IMG/VR virus record: IMGVR_UViG_3300032268_001435
Location: 1-54,644 of that record
From: a virus
Reading direction: 5' to 3' (one strand)
Length of the DNA: 54,644 nt
Shown here: piece after piece, positions 21,809-27,565 of the stretch
How the letters are laid out: the number at the start of each line of letters is the position of its first letter
Position numbering within the stretch: the stretch's first letter is position 1
Notes under the pieces: generated by a model
Database searches by the model: none
Told to the model about the DNA's origin: nothing
What the model saw: the letters and a program-made list of their open reading frames with translations, nothing else
Translations under genes and position numbers: made by a program

Positions 21809-21813
21809 CTCCC

Positions 21814-21843
21814 GTGCAATGGTCGAGCCTACTGTGGTACAGT
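21814..21843 (+). promoter_or_regulatory. GTGCAA-type promoter firing into repeat array B
   Basis: CCCGTGCAA (-35 hexamer 21814-21819), 18-bp spacer, TACAGT (21838-21843). Transcription would run straight into the 12-bp repeats and on to the RadA-like gene. Confidence 0.6.
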
Positions 21844-21854
21844 GAGGGGCTCCC

Positions 21855-21950
21855 ATTAGCGTGAGAAATAGTGTCACAATTAGTGTGAGAAATAGTGTCA
21901 CAATTAGTGTGAGAAATAGTGTGAGAAATAGTGTGAGAAATAGTGCGACG
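21855..21950 (+). repeat. 12-bp tandem repeat array B (exactly eight units)
   Basis: Eight contiguous units of [AT]ATTAG/AATAG-YGTGAGA or GTCACA, alternating GTGAGA and GTCACA in the first five. Preceded by GGGGCTCCC, also found before array C. Ends four bases before the -35 of the RadA-like gene promoter. Confidence 0.9.
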
Positions 21951-21954
21951 CAAC

Positions 21955-21983
21955 GTGCAACGCACTGGTAGCTGTGGTATCCT
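21955..21983 (+). promoter_or_regulatory. GTGCAA-type promoter with shared leader, RadA-like gene
   Basis: GTGCAA (21955-21960), 17-bp spacer, TATCCT (21978-21983). Leader 21985-22009 identical to that at 20365. GAAGGAAGACC precedes ATG 22030. Confidence 0.8.
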
Positions 21984-22029
21984 TATCAAGTAACGGACAA
22001 CGAACCAACACTCGAAGGAAGACCAACTC

Positions 22030-22779
22030 ATGAAGCTCAACGTCCGCAACGACTCCATCGACTTCGGCACCAACATCCTCACGGTCGAGGTTCCCAAGGC
22101 GCTCCGGAACAAGGTGAAGTCGGGCATCGAGTACGTGGACGGCGCACTCGGCGGCGAGGGGTTCACGCCCAGCCAGGTCGTCCTCTTCACCGGCACGCCC
22201 GGCGCGGGCAAGACCACCATGACCCTCACGATGGCTGACAGGCTCACGAAGGGCGGAGCGGTCGTCGTGTTCAACACCGCCGAGGAAAGCCTCTTCCAGG
22301 TGAAGCTCATCGCGGAGCGCCTCTGCCTCAAGTCCGGCTTCGCGGTCGGCCAGGAGACCCACGTCCCCACGCTCCTCCAGAAGTGCGACGAGCTCCGGGC
22401 GAAGAACCCCGGCAAGCCCTTCTTCCTCATCGTCGACTCGCTCCAGTGCATGGACGACGGTCACTACAACGACGGACAGACGAACTCGCAGTCGCCTGTG
22501 CGCGCGCTCGGACTCATCACCGACTGGTGCAAGTCCAACTACTCCAATGCGGTCGTCATCGGCCAGGTCACGAAGGACGGCAAGATGGCCGGCAGCCAGA
22601 AGCTCAAGCACATGGTCGACGCCATGATGGAGCTGAGCATCGAGGAGAAGGACGAGGACCTCCGAGGCTGCCGGGTCCTCCAGACGGTGAAGAACCGCTT
22701 CGGTGGCTGCGGCCACACCTTCTACCTCGCCATGGAGCCCAAGGGCTTCAAGGTGGTGGCCAAGGTCTCGGCCTCCTGA
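22030..22779 (+). CDS. RadA/Sms-like RecA-fold ATPase, 249 aa
   Basis: Walker A GTPGAGKT (residues 55-62), Walker B PFFLIVDSLQ (about 135), and the RadA-specific KNRFG motif (about 220). It lacks the N-terminal zinc finger and C-terminal Lon-like domain of bacterial RadA, so only the RecA core remains. RadA drives branch migration and helps strand exchange; a phage form may serve recombination-dependent replication. Starts after a 46-base leader shared with gene 20417. Confidence 0.88.
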   Translation: MKLNVRNDSIDFGTNILTVEVPKALRNKVKSGIEYVDGALGGEGFTPSQVVLFTGTPGAGKTTMTLTMADRLTKGGAVVVFNTAEESLFQVKLIAERLCLKSGFAVGQETHVPTLLQKCDELRAKNPGKPFFLIVDSLQCMDDGHYNDGQTNSQSPVRALGLITDWCKSNYSNAVVIGQVTKDGKMAGSQKLKHMVDAMMELSIEEKDEDLRGCRVLQTVKNRFGGCGHTFYLAMEPKGFKVVAKVSAS

Positions 22780-22801
22780 GGCTGCAGCACGGCGCTCCAG
22801 G

Positions 22802-22827
22802 GCGGCCACCCCGTGAGGGGTGGCCGC
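22802..22827 (+). terminator. 11-bp perfect hairpin after the RadA-like gene
   Basis: GCGGCCACCCC-GTGA-GGGGTGGCCGC. Strong stem without T-run; a likely transcript end. Confidence 0.55.
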
Positions 22828-22909
22828 GTCACCGTTCCACCAACACAGGATAGGCACGCACGCGGCGGGCTTGCACGCACGGCGGGCAAAAACTTTTTTT
22901 GTGGTTCCC

Positions 22910-22938
22910 GTGCACCCACCGCGCGCCTGTGGTATTCT
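22910..22938 (+). promoter_or_regulatory. GTGCAC variant promoter, leaderless gene 22945
   Basis: AAAAACTTTTTTT tract, CCCGTGCAC (-35 hexamer 22910-22915), 17-bp spacer, TATTCT (22933-22938), AACACC, ATG. Confidence 0.8.
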
Positions 22939-22944
22939 AACACC

Positions 22945-23190
22945 ATGGACGCCAACACCTACTATACCAAGAAGCACGCCCTCTGCCTCGAGCTCGCCAA
23001 CGCGATCGGGTCCGCCTTCCCCGCCTTCCTCCGCCTTCAGGAGCACGAGCTCAAGTTCCACGGGGTCGAGGACAACCAGGACCCGGATGTCCGGCTCATC
23101 GGCATGGAGCTGCTCAACCTCATCGTGAACGCGGACGGGCTCTCCAACGCCGTCGAGCCGCTCGCCCAGGCAGCAGCCCAGTCTCGGTGA
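22945..23190 (+). CDS. Leaderless early protein, 81 aa
   Basis: Helical throughout (KKHALCLELANAIGSAFPAFL, VRLIGMELLNLIVNADGL). No family recognised. Stop is followed directly by AAAAAGTTT of the next promoter. Confidence 0.7.
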   Translation: MDANTYYTKKHALCLELANAIGSAFPAFLRLQEHELKFHGVEDNQDPDVRLIGMELLNLIVNADGLSNAVEPLAQAAAQSR

Positions 23191-23207
23191 AAAAGTTTGG
23201 GGGACCC

Positions 23208-23236
23208 GTGCAAGCGGGGCGCAGCTGAGGTACAAA
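23208..23236 (+). promoter_or_regulatory. GTGCAA-type promoter, leaderless gene 23243
   Basis: A-tract AAAAAGTTT, CCCGTGCAA (-35 hexamer 23208-23213), 17-bp spacer, TACAAA (23231-23236), GGGACC, ATG. Confidence 0.85.
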
Positions 23237-23242
23237 GGGACC

Positions 23243-23473
23243 ATGAAGAACATCAAGATCGAGTTCAACACCCGCAGCTACGTCTTCTCCCACGGCCGCG
23301 AGCCCCGCGGCTACGGCAGCTGGGCCTTCAACTGGGGCACGGGGACGCAGTTCGCGCCCACGGGGACGTACGCGGAGGCGAAGCGGTGGGCTGCGGAGAC
23401 TGCCCGGGCGAGCTTCGCCCACCTGCCGCTCCACACCTGCCGTCCCGGCGTCGTGATCGAAGTGTGCTCGTGA
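23243..23473 (+). CDS. Leaderless early protein, 76 aa
   Basis: Starts MKNIKIEFNTRSYVFSHG; Gly/Trp-rich centre (YGSWAFNWGTGTQF) and a short helix EAKRWAAETARASF. Function unknown. Confidence 0.7.
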   Translation: MKNIKIEFNTRSYVFSHGREPRGYGSWAFNWGTGTQFAPTGTYAEAKRWAAETARASFAHLPLHTCRPGVVIEVCS

Positions 23474-23475
23474 TC

Positions 23476-23504
23476 GTGCAATTCTGGCGCACCTGAGGTA
23501 AGGT
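23476..23504 (+). promoter_or_regulatory. GTGCAA-type promoter, leaderless gene 23511
   Basis: ATCGTGCAA (-35 hexamer 23476-23481), 17-bp spacer, TAAGGT (23499-23504), AACACC, ATG. Placed directly after the stop of the preceding gene. Confidence 0.8.
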
Positions 23505-23510
23505 AACACC

Positions 23511-23681
23511 ATGAAGACCTTCATCATCCACTGGCACACGGTTTCCCAGGGTCAGAACCTCCGCGGCGGCTATAGCGTCGTCGTCGAGCGGGACAAGCGC
23601 GCGGCACGCCGTGCAATCCGCTCCCAGATGCGCGTCAGCCGGGGCGAGAGCCTCCGCATCGACCGGGTCGATGCCCGCTGA
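23511..23681 (+). CDS. Leaderless early protein, 56 aa
   Basis: Encodes MKTFIIHWHTVSQGQNLRG then VVVERDKRAARRAIRSQM and RIDRVDAR: strand, basic helix, strand. Same promoter architecture as its neighbours supports it. Function unknown; the basic helix could bind nucleic acid. Confidence 0.65.
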   Translation: MKTFIIHWHTVSQGQNLRGGYSVVVERDKRAARRAIRSQMRVSRGESLRIDRVDAR

Positions 23682-23698
23682 AAAAGTTCGCGGGTCCC

Positions 23699-23727
23699 GT
23701 GCAATCCACACCCACCTGAGGTACAAG
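23699..23727 (+). promoter_or_regulatory. GTGCAA-type promoter, leaderless gene 23734
   Basis: A-tract AAAAAGTTC, CCCGTGCAA (-35 hexamer 23699-23704), 17-bp spacer, TACAAG (23722-23727), AAGAAC, ATG. Confidence 0.85.
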
Positions 23728-23733
23728 AAGAAC

Positions 23734-24018
23734 ATGAACAACAACATCGAGATCGTTCGCAGCGCGCTCAACACCGTCTTCGGCAACCGGGTCGGCCGGC
23801 AGCAGATCGAGGATGCCACGTTCACGGGCCGCGAGGACCCGGGCGGCTGGGCCCCGCGAGCGCAGGTCGTCATCCACACCGAGCGCGGCATCCCGGCCCT
23901 CCGGTACGACAGCCAGGCAATCGTGGCGGCCTGGGACCGCGTGAACGACGTCCTCGCGGAGCACGATCTCTTCTGCGAGCCCATCAACGGTGCGATCGTG
24001 GCTGTCTACAACGCCTGA
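23734..24018 (+). CDS. Leaderless early protein, 94 aa
   Basis: Starts MNNNIEIVRSALNTVFGNRVG; later RAQVVIHTERGIPALRYDSQ and a helix AWDRVNDVLAEHDLFCE. Looks like a compact alpha/beta fold. No family recognised. Confidence 0.7.
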   Translation: MNNNIEIVRSALNTVFGNRVGRQQIEDATFTGREDPGGWAPRAQVVIHTERGIPALRYDSQAIVAAWDRVNDVLAEHDLFCEPINGAIVAVYNA

Positions 24019-24035
24019 AAAAAGTTCTGAGTCCC

Positions 24036-24064
24036 GTGCAATCGTCCCGCGGGTGGGGTATAAA
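24036..24064 (+). promoter_or_regulatory. GTGCAA-type promoter, gene 24072
   Basis: A-tract AAAAAAGTTC, CCCGTGCAA (-35 hexamer 24036-24041), 17-bp spacer, TATAAA (24059-24064), seven bases GGAGATC, ATG. Confidence 0.85.
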
Positions 24065-24071
24065 GGAGATC

Positions 24072-24257
24072 ATGGAATACAAGGACATCCGAACCGGTCA
24101 GCGCGTCGTCCTCCCAGGCGGTCTCTCAGGTGAGGTGGTGGAGGTCGATCCCCGCCGCTTGGGGACTGGCGATCCCGTGAGAGTGCGCATTCACCTGCCC
24201 ATCACGGGCACACACGCTCTCTGGGTGGAGCCCAGTCAGCTCACTCCCGGGAGCTGA
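24072..24257 (+). CDS. KOW/SH3-like early protein, 61 aa
   Basis: IRTGQRVVLPGGLSGEVVEVDPR is a clear KOW-type opening (G-x-x-V, G-x-[VI]-V-x-V), followed by VRVRIHLPI and LWVEPSQLTPG. One of the shortest and cleanest members of the barrel family. Function unknown; KOW domains often bind RNA, ribosomes or polymerase. Confidence 0.75.
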   Translation: MEYKDIRTGQRVVLPGGLSGEVVEVDPRRLGTGDPVRVRIHLPITGTHALWVEPSQLTPGS

Positions 24258-24276
24258 GAAAAAAGTTTCGAGTCCC

Positions 24277-24305
24277 GTGCAACCGACCCCCACCTGAGGT
24301 ACAAC
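24277..24305 (+). promoter_or_regulatory. GTGCAA-type promoter, leaderless gene 24312
   Basis: A-tract AAAAAAGTTT, CCCGTGCAA (-35 hexamer 24277-24282), 17-bp spacer, TACAAC (24300-24305), AGAGAC, ATG. Confidence 0.85.
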
Positions 24306-24311
24306 AGAGAC

Positions 24312-24590
24312 ATGGACAACAACATCACGCCCACGACCTTCGTCGCCTACGAGTGGTACGACCTCCTCAGCCTCTTCCCGGAGGGTTTCGAGGACCACGC
24401 CCGCGAGCGCATGAACAACAAGGGACCCTCCTACGGCGACGCGGAGGCAACCCTCATCAAGGGCACGCGCGCCGAGCGCATCCTCTACGACGCCTGGGAC
24501 AGCTGGCGCGGCGCTGAGGAACACAGCCGCCGCGAGGTCTTCGCCCGCCTCCCCTCCCTCATCAACGCCCTCGTCGCCCTCGACGGCTGA
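24312..24590 (+). CDS. Leaderless early protein, 92 aa
   Basis: Starts MDNNITPTTFVAYEWYDLLS; helical body with acidic and basic faces (EDHARERMNNKG, SRREVFARLPSLINALVALD). No family recognised. Confidence 0.7.
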   Translation: MDNNITPTTFVAYEWYDLLSLFPEGFEDHARERMNNKGPSYGDAEATLIKGTRAERILYDAWDSWRGAEEHSRREVFARLPSLINALVALDG

Positions 24591-24608
24591 AAAAGTTTCC
24601 ACCACGTC

Positions 24609-24637
24609 GTGCAACGGACCCACAGCTGAGGTATATT
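24609..24637 (+). promoter_or_regulatory. GTGCAA-type promoter, leaderless gene 24644
   Basis: A-tract AAAAAGTTT, GTCGTGCAA (-35 hexamer 24609-24614), 17-bp spacer, TATATT (24632-24637), AGGACC, ATG. Consensus-like copy. Confidence 0.88.
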
Positions 24638-24643
24638 AGGACC

Positions 24644-24940
24644 ATGAAGAACAACACGCTCCCCCTCGCTACCGCCCCCGTGGACATCACCCGCCGCGCC
24701 CAGCGCGCCCGCCAGCTCATCGCCCAGGCGCAGGAGCTGATGGCCTCGATCGATCCCGCCGCCGTCAGCGCCACCGCAGCCCTCGTCCTCGTCGAGCTGG
24801 GCTCGGTCCTCGAGGTCGCCTCCGTCACCGCCACGGGCTTCATCGACGAGATGCCGCAGAAGCGCTCCTGGAACCGTCGCCCCGCGGCCGAGGCCACCGC
24901 TCAGGCCCAGGGTGAGGAGCCCAGCTTCATCGAGATTTGA
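24644..24940 (+). CDS. Early protein, paralog of genes 20417 and 27566, 98 aa
   Basis: Shares VDITRRAQRARQLIAQAQELMASIDPA with the two other family members; a helical domain then a Pro/Ala/Glu tail ending SFIEI. Leaderless start MKNN. Function unknown. Confidence 0.75.
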   Translation: MKNNTLPLATAPVDITRRAQRARQLIAQAQELMASIDPAAVSATAALVLVELGSVLEVASVTATGFIDEMPQKRSWNRRPAAEATAQAQGEEPSFIEI

Positions 24941-24946
24941 GGCGCG

Positions 24947-24975
24947 GGGAGGGGCTGCCAAAAGTGGCCCCTCCC
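24947..24975 (+). terminator. GGGAGGGGC/GCCCCTCCC hairpin
   Basis: 9-bp stem with an 11-base loop between gene 24644 and the next -35 element (24978). Could end the upstream transcript or modulate the promoter. Confidence 0.45.
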
Positions 24976-24977
24976 AC

Positions 24978-25006
24978 GTGCAATCCGACCGCAGCTGATG
25001 TAGAGT
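24978..25006 (+). promoter_or_regulatory. GTGCAA-type promoter, leaderless gene 25013
   Basis: CACGTGCAA (-35 hexamer 24978-24983), 17-bp spacer, TAGAGT (25001-25006), AGGACC, ATG. Confidence 0.85.
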
Positions 25007-25012
25007 AGGACC

Positions 25013-25192
25013 ATGAAGAACGCCAAGAAGAACGAAGTCACCTACGACGATCCCCTCATCATCGCGGTCCGCCTCGCGGCGAAGTTCCCCCTCGCCCGCT
25101 GCTGGAACGAGGGGCAGCAAATCTACATTCGCTACGCCACTGGGATGAGCGAGTATCTCACCATCCCCCAGGCGATCAAGCTCCTGGGCTGA
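25013..25192 (+). CDS. Leaderless early protein, 59 aa
   Basis: Encodes MKNAKKNEVTYDDPLIIAVRL, then KFPLARCWNEGQQIYIRYATG and SEYLTIPQAIKLLG. Small alpha/beta protein, function unknown. It heads a three-gene run with two membrane proteins. Confidence 0.7.
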   Translation: MKNAKKNEVTYDDPLIIAVRLAAKFPLARCWNEGQQIYIRYATGMSEYLTIPQAIKLLG

Positions 25193-25228
25193 CACGCAAC
25201 ACAAACACAGAAGAGGACACACACAGAA

Positions 25229-25399
25229 ATGCACGACACGTTCATCTGCTACTTGATCTCCTTCGTCACCGGCGCGGTGGTCTTCTGGGTCGTCAGCAGC
25301 CGCATCGATGCTGCACAGCGACGTGAGGCCGACGCAAAGTTGAGCCAGGAGCTCCAGGACGCCCACGATCATATCCGTCGAAGGCGAATGGGAGAATGA
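25229..25399 (+). CDS. Membrane-anchored helical protein, 56 aa
   Basis: One N-terminal membrane helix (FICYLISFVTGAVVFWVVSS) followed by a charged helix (AAQRREADAKLSQELQDAHDHIRRRR). The shape recalls inner-membrane spanins, but it is shorter and no outer-membrane lipoprotein partner is visible. AGAAGAGGA ahead of the ATG. Next gene overlaps (ATGA). Confidence 0.6.
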   Translation: MHDTFICYLISFVTGAVVFWVVSSRIDAAQRREADAKLSQELQDAHDHIRRRRMGE

Positions 25400-25524
25400 C
25401 TGGGCTCTTCGCCTCTCTCATGATGGCAGGCGGATGCTTCACGATCGGCATCCTCATCCCATTGCTCGTCTTCTTTGTGTGGCTCTGGGTGCACCTCTCT
25501 TCTGATGATAAAAACCGACGTTGA
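25396..25524 (+). CDS. 42-aa membrane protein
   Basis: ATGA overlap with the previous gene. Hydrophobic core CFTIGILIPLLVFFVWLWV and a short charged tail SSDDKNRR. No lipobox. Probably acts with the preceding membrane protein. Confidence 0.55.
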   Translation: MTGLFASLMMAGGCFTIGILIPLLVFFVWLWVHLSSDDKNRR

Positions 25525-25527
25525 CCC

Positions 25528-25556
25528 GTGCAATCTGGGCCCACTTGGGGTATATT
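25528..25556 (+). promoter_or_regulatory. GTGCAA-type promoter, leaderless gene 25563
   Basis: CCCGTGCAA (-35 hexamer 25528-25533), 17-bp spacer, TATATT (25551-25556), AGGACC, ATG. Confidence 0.88.
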
Positions 25557-25562
25557 AGGACC

Positions 25563-25847
25563 ATGAAGACGACCTACTTCCTCGGAGTCAAGGCCCACAA
25601 GGCAGCCCCCACCAAGAAGCACGTCCCGGCGGTCTGGGAGTGCATGCTGGGAACTGTCTACGCTCAGAATGCACAGGGCAACACCCAGTACTTCGACTAC
25701 GAGCACGAGGCAGCCCGGGCCTTCGCGGGCGTGGACCTCGAGGGCGCGGATATCCGGCTTGCACGGGCCAAGCGACGAATGACCGACATCCGACCTGGGC
25801 AGCTGGTCCTCTGGATTCGGCGTCCCGTGCAATCGACGGGCGCCTGA
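25563..25847 (+). CDS. Leaderless early protein, 94 aa
   Basis: Starts MKTTYFLGVKAHKAAPT; strand-rich with YFDYEHEAARAFAG and DIRPGQLVLWIRRP near the end. Its last 21 bases hold the next promoter's -35 element, so promoter and coding sequence overlap. Function unknown. Confidence 0.7.
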   Translation: MKTTYFLGVKAHKAAPTKKHVPAVWECMLGTVYAQNAQGNTQYFDYEHEAARAFAGVDLEGADIRLARAKRRMTDIRPGQLVLWIRRPVQSTGA

Positions 25848-25855
25848 GGTATATT
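25827..25855 (+). promoter_or_regulatory. GTGCAA-type promoter inside the end of gene 25563
   Basis: CCCGTGCAA (-35 hexamer 25827-25832), 17-bp spacer, TATATT (25850-25855), AGGACC, ATG 25862. The element also encodes the last residues of the upstream protein. Confidence 0.88.
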
Positions 25856-25861
25856 AGGACC

Positions 25862-26020
25862 ATGAAGAACGACAAGCGCAACCGCCGCCGCACCGAGCGG
25901 CTCCTCAGCACCCGCGACACGGGCGGTGAGTTCCTCACGGAGTTCGCGACCGAGGTGGTGATTCCGTGCGGCGTCGCCGCCGTCGGCGCTGTGCTCGGTC
26001 TGCTCACGTTCTTCCTCTGA
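25862..26020 (+). CDS. Leaderless early membrane protein, 52 aa
   Basis: Basic N-terminus (MKNDKRNRRRTERLLSTRD) and a C-terminal membrane helix (VVIPCGVAAVGAVLGLLTFFL), a tail-anchored layout. Function unknown. Confidence 0.7.
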   Translation: MKNDKRNRRRTERLLSTRDTGGEFLTEFATEVVIPCGVAAVGAVLGLLTFFL

Positions 26021-26127
26021 GCTCCCTGGAGACCCTCCGCGACACTGGGTCTGCGGAATGGGTTTCCACCCGGTCGCAGGGGCCCGAATCGCTCTGTGTG
26101 TCACAGGGAAGCACGGGCGGGGCTCCC

Positions 26128-26212
26128 ATTAGTGTCACGATTAGCGTGAGAAATAGTGTCACAAATAGCTCGAGAAAAAGTGTCACAAATAGCTCGAGAA
26201 TTAGTGAGAGAA
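26128..26212 (+). repeat. 12-bp tandem repeat array C
   Basis: About seven degenerate units (ATTAGTGTCACG, ATTAGCGTGAGA, AATAGTGTCACA, AATAGCTCGAGA...), preceded by GGGGCTCCC as in array B, and ending about 15 bases before the -35 element of gene 26262. Units drift to AGCTCGAGA here. Confidence 0.85.
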
Positions 26213-26226
26213 AGTTCGAGTCACTA

Positions 26227-26255
26227 GTGCAATTCTGGGAGTCTTGGGGTATATT
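26227..26255 (+). promoter_or_regulatory. GTGCAA-type promoter, leaderless gene 26262
   Basis: CTAGTGCAA (-35 hexamer 26227-26232), 17-bp spacer, TATATT (26250-26255), AGGACC, ATG. Directly after repeat array C. Confidence 0.88.
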
Positions 26256-26261
26256 AGGACC

Positions 26262-26579
26262 ATGAAGAACATCATCCAGCACTTCTCCTCCCTCCAGGAC
26301 CTCGACCTCACCATCGAGAATGACTTCGATGGAAATCGGGACTTCTGGGATTTTGCACGGGAAACCCTCAACACCTCCCTGGAAAACCTCAAGTTCATCG
26401 ACTCAGACACCCTGGAGGATATCACCGGAGAGACTGACCTCCCCTTCATCCCCAACACCACCACCCTCAACTTCAACACCTCCCAGGAAAGTGGGACTTA
26501 CCAACTCGGAACCCTCCTGGGAGTTAACTGTCTCATGACCAACACCTTCGGACTCAACACCTACATCATCTCCAACTGA
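26262..26579 (+). CDS. Leaderless early protein, 105 aa
   Basis: Less GC-rich than its neighbours. Alternates short charged helices with Asn/Thr-rich segments (TLNFNTSQESGTYQLGTLLG). Starts MKNIIQHFSSLQDLDL. No family recognised. Confidence 0.7.
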   Translation: MKNIIQHFSSLQDLDLTIENDFDGNRDFWDFARETLNTSLENLKFIDSDTLEDITGETDLPFIPNTTTLNFNTSQESGTYQLGTLLGVNCLMTNTFGLNTYIISN

Positions 26580-26602
26580 AAAACTAAAACCCAAAAAGAA
26601 CG

Positions 26603-26627
26603 GGGCCCCAGTGCAAGCTGGGGCCCT
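26603..26627 (+). repeat. 9-bp inverted repeat with the -35 element in its loop
   Basis: GGGCCCCAG-TGCAAG-CTGGGGCCC: the loop is most of the GTGCAAG element of the promoter. A parallel arrangement occurs at 28019-28038. Confidence 0.75.
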
Positions 26628-26639
26628 GTGGGCTATACT
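26611..26639 (+). promoter_or_regulatory. GTGCAA-type promoter, leaderless gene 26646
   Basis: GTGCAA (26611-26616) in the loop of a palindrome, 17-bp spacer, TATACT (26634-26639), GGGAAC, ATG. Confidence 0.85.
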
Positions 26640-26645
26640 GGGAAC

Positions 26646-26888
26646 ATGAACACCAACAAGACACGCGTGGCACTCCTCTTCAGCGACGCCACCTTCGGAA
26701 CCCACGAGTACGGGTTCATCACCCGGTGGCCGGGCATGGACCCCGACGACGAGGACGTGCTCTACCAGCGGCACCTGCGGAGCCTGGATGTGGTCGCCCG
26801 GGTGGTCGAGGGCACCGTCAAGGTGATGCACGACGACTGCGACAACCGCGGCGGCGCCTGCACGGACTGCCGCACGACCGCCTGGTGA
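26646..26888 (+). CDS. Leaderless early protein, 80 aa
   Basis: Starts MNTNKTRVALLFSDATFGTHEYG; ends with DDCDNRGGACTDCRTTAW, whose three cysteines could bind metal. Function unknown. Confidence 0.7.
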   Translation: MNTNKTRVALLFSDATFGTHEYGFITRWPGMDPDDEDVLYQRHLRSLDVVARVVEGTVKVMHDDCDNRGGACTDCRTTAW

Positions 26889-27164
26889 GTCCTGGGCTCA
26901 GAGCCGGGCAGCTGCTGTGGGGGTGAGCTCAGAGCGCCGCCAGCACTGCCCGGTCGACTGCGCTGTGATAACGCACCCGGGGACGCGTGGGCGGCACGAA
27001 TCAGCCGCGCCGCGGGGACAGCGCAGGGCAGCAGCAGTCGCGGCCGCCTCGGCTCGGATCCGGGATGGCGGTCACGGCCGCCTGCGCGCCCTAGGTTCAC
27101 CAGCGTAACACCAGCCGCCCACGTGTTGCACGGGACAAGCGCACAAAAAAAGTGCAGGGCACGC
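26889..27164. other. 276-bp GC-rich gap, structured, no gene
   Basis: Holds an 8-bp inverted repeat CCGGGCAG/CTGCCCGG (26904-26911/26946-26953) with an inner GCTG/CAGC pairing, and two copies of GCTCAGAGC. The rest is very GC-rich with no convincing frame. On the minus strand CCCGTGCAA occurs at 27126-27134 (reading leftward), but no matching -10 box follows. Confidence 0.4.
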
Positions 27165-27193
27165 GTGCAACCCGGACGCAGTTGGGGTAGATT
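27165..27193 (+). promoter_or_regulatory. GTGCAA-type promoter, leaderless gene 27200
   Basis: A-tract AAAAAAAGTG, CGCGTGCAA (-35 hexamer 27165-27170), 17-bp spacer, TAGATT (27188-27193), AGGACC, ATG. Confidence 0.87.
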
Positions 27194-27199
27194 AGGACC

Positions 27200-27511
27200 A
27201 TGAAGAACACCAAGACCTGGACGCGAAGCGACATCGATGCTCTCCTCGTGAGCAACTCCCGTGCAGTGGAGAGGGCAATGGTCGTCCTCTACGACCTCCA
27301 GACCCAGGACGAGAAGGCCGCCCCCGCCGCTCGGCACCTCAACGGCCGCGGCTTCAGCGCGAACGCAGCCCGGAAGGGCACCTACTACGCCCGCTGGGTC
27401 CTCGGAGGTCGGCACCTCACCGGACACCACCTCGACCGGGCGCAGGCGATCGCCCTTCGGCACAGCCGGCAGCTCGTGGAGGCGGCCAACGCCCGTACCG
27501 CGGAGGCCTGA
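27200..27511 (+). CDS. Conserved phage early protein, 103 aa
   Basis: TWTRSDIDALLVSNSRAVERAMVVLYDLQT, then GRGFSANAARKGTYYARWVL and a closing helix. The order T-x-x-D-[IL]...N-x-x-A-V-x-[RK]-A...G-F-x-A...Y-x-A-R-x-[VI] resembles a small protein I have seen widely in phage genomes without known function. Leaderless start MKNT. Confidence 0.75.
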   Translation: MKNTKTWTRSDIDALLVSNSRAVERAMVVLYDLQTQDEKAAPAARHLNGRGFSANAARKGTYYARWVLGGRHLTGHHLDRAQAIALRHSRQLVEAANARTAEA

Positions 27512-27530
27512 AAAAAAGTTCGCAGGTCAC

Positions 27531-27559
27531 GTGCAAAACACCCACACCTGAGGTAGATT
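27531..27559 (+). promoter_or_regulatory. GTGCAA-type promoter, leaderless gene 27566
   Basis: A-tract AAAAAAAGTTC, CACGTGCAA (-35 hexamer 27531-27536), 17-bp spacer, TAGATT (27554-27559), AGGACC, ATG. Confidence 0.87.
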
Positions 27560-27565
27560 AGGACC

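Noticed and set aside
21855-21950. CRISPR array
   Set aside because: Units are 12 bp, contiguous and without spacers, so this is a tandem repeat.
21904-23271. 455-codon minus-strand frame across the RadA-like gene
   Set aside because: Runs through the 12-bp repeats and opposite conserved RadA motifs; no family match, no start signal.
25229-25524. i-spanin/o-spanin lysis pair
   Set aside because: The first protein has a suitable shape, but the second lacks a lipobox and no holin or endolysin is nearby.
27103-27134. GTGCAA element on the minus strand
   Set aside because: CCCGTGCAA is present but the hexamer 17 bp away is TTACGC, a poor -10 box, and no gene follows leftward.
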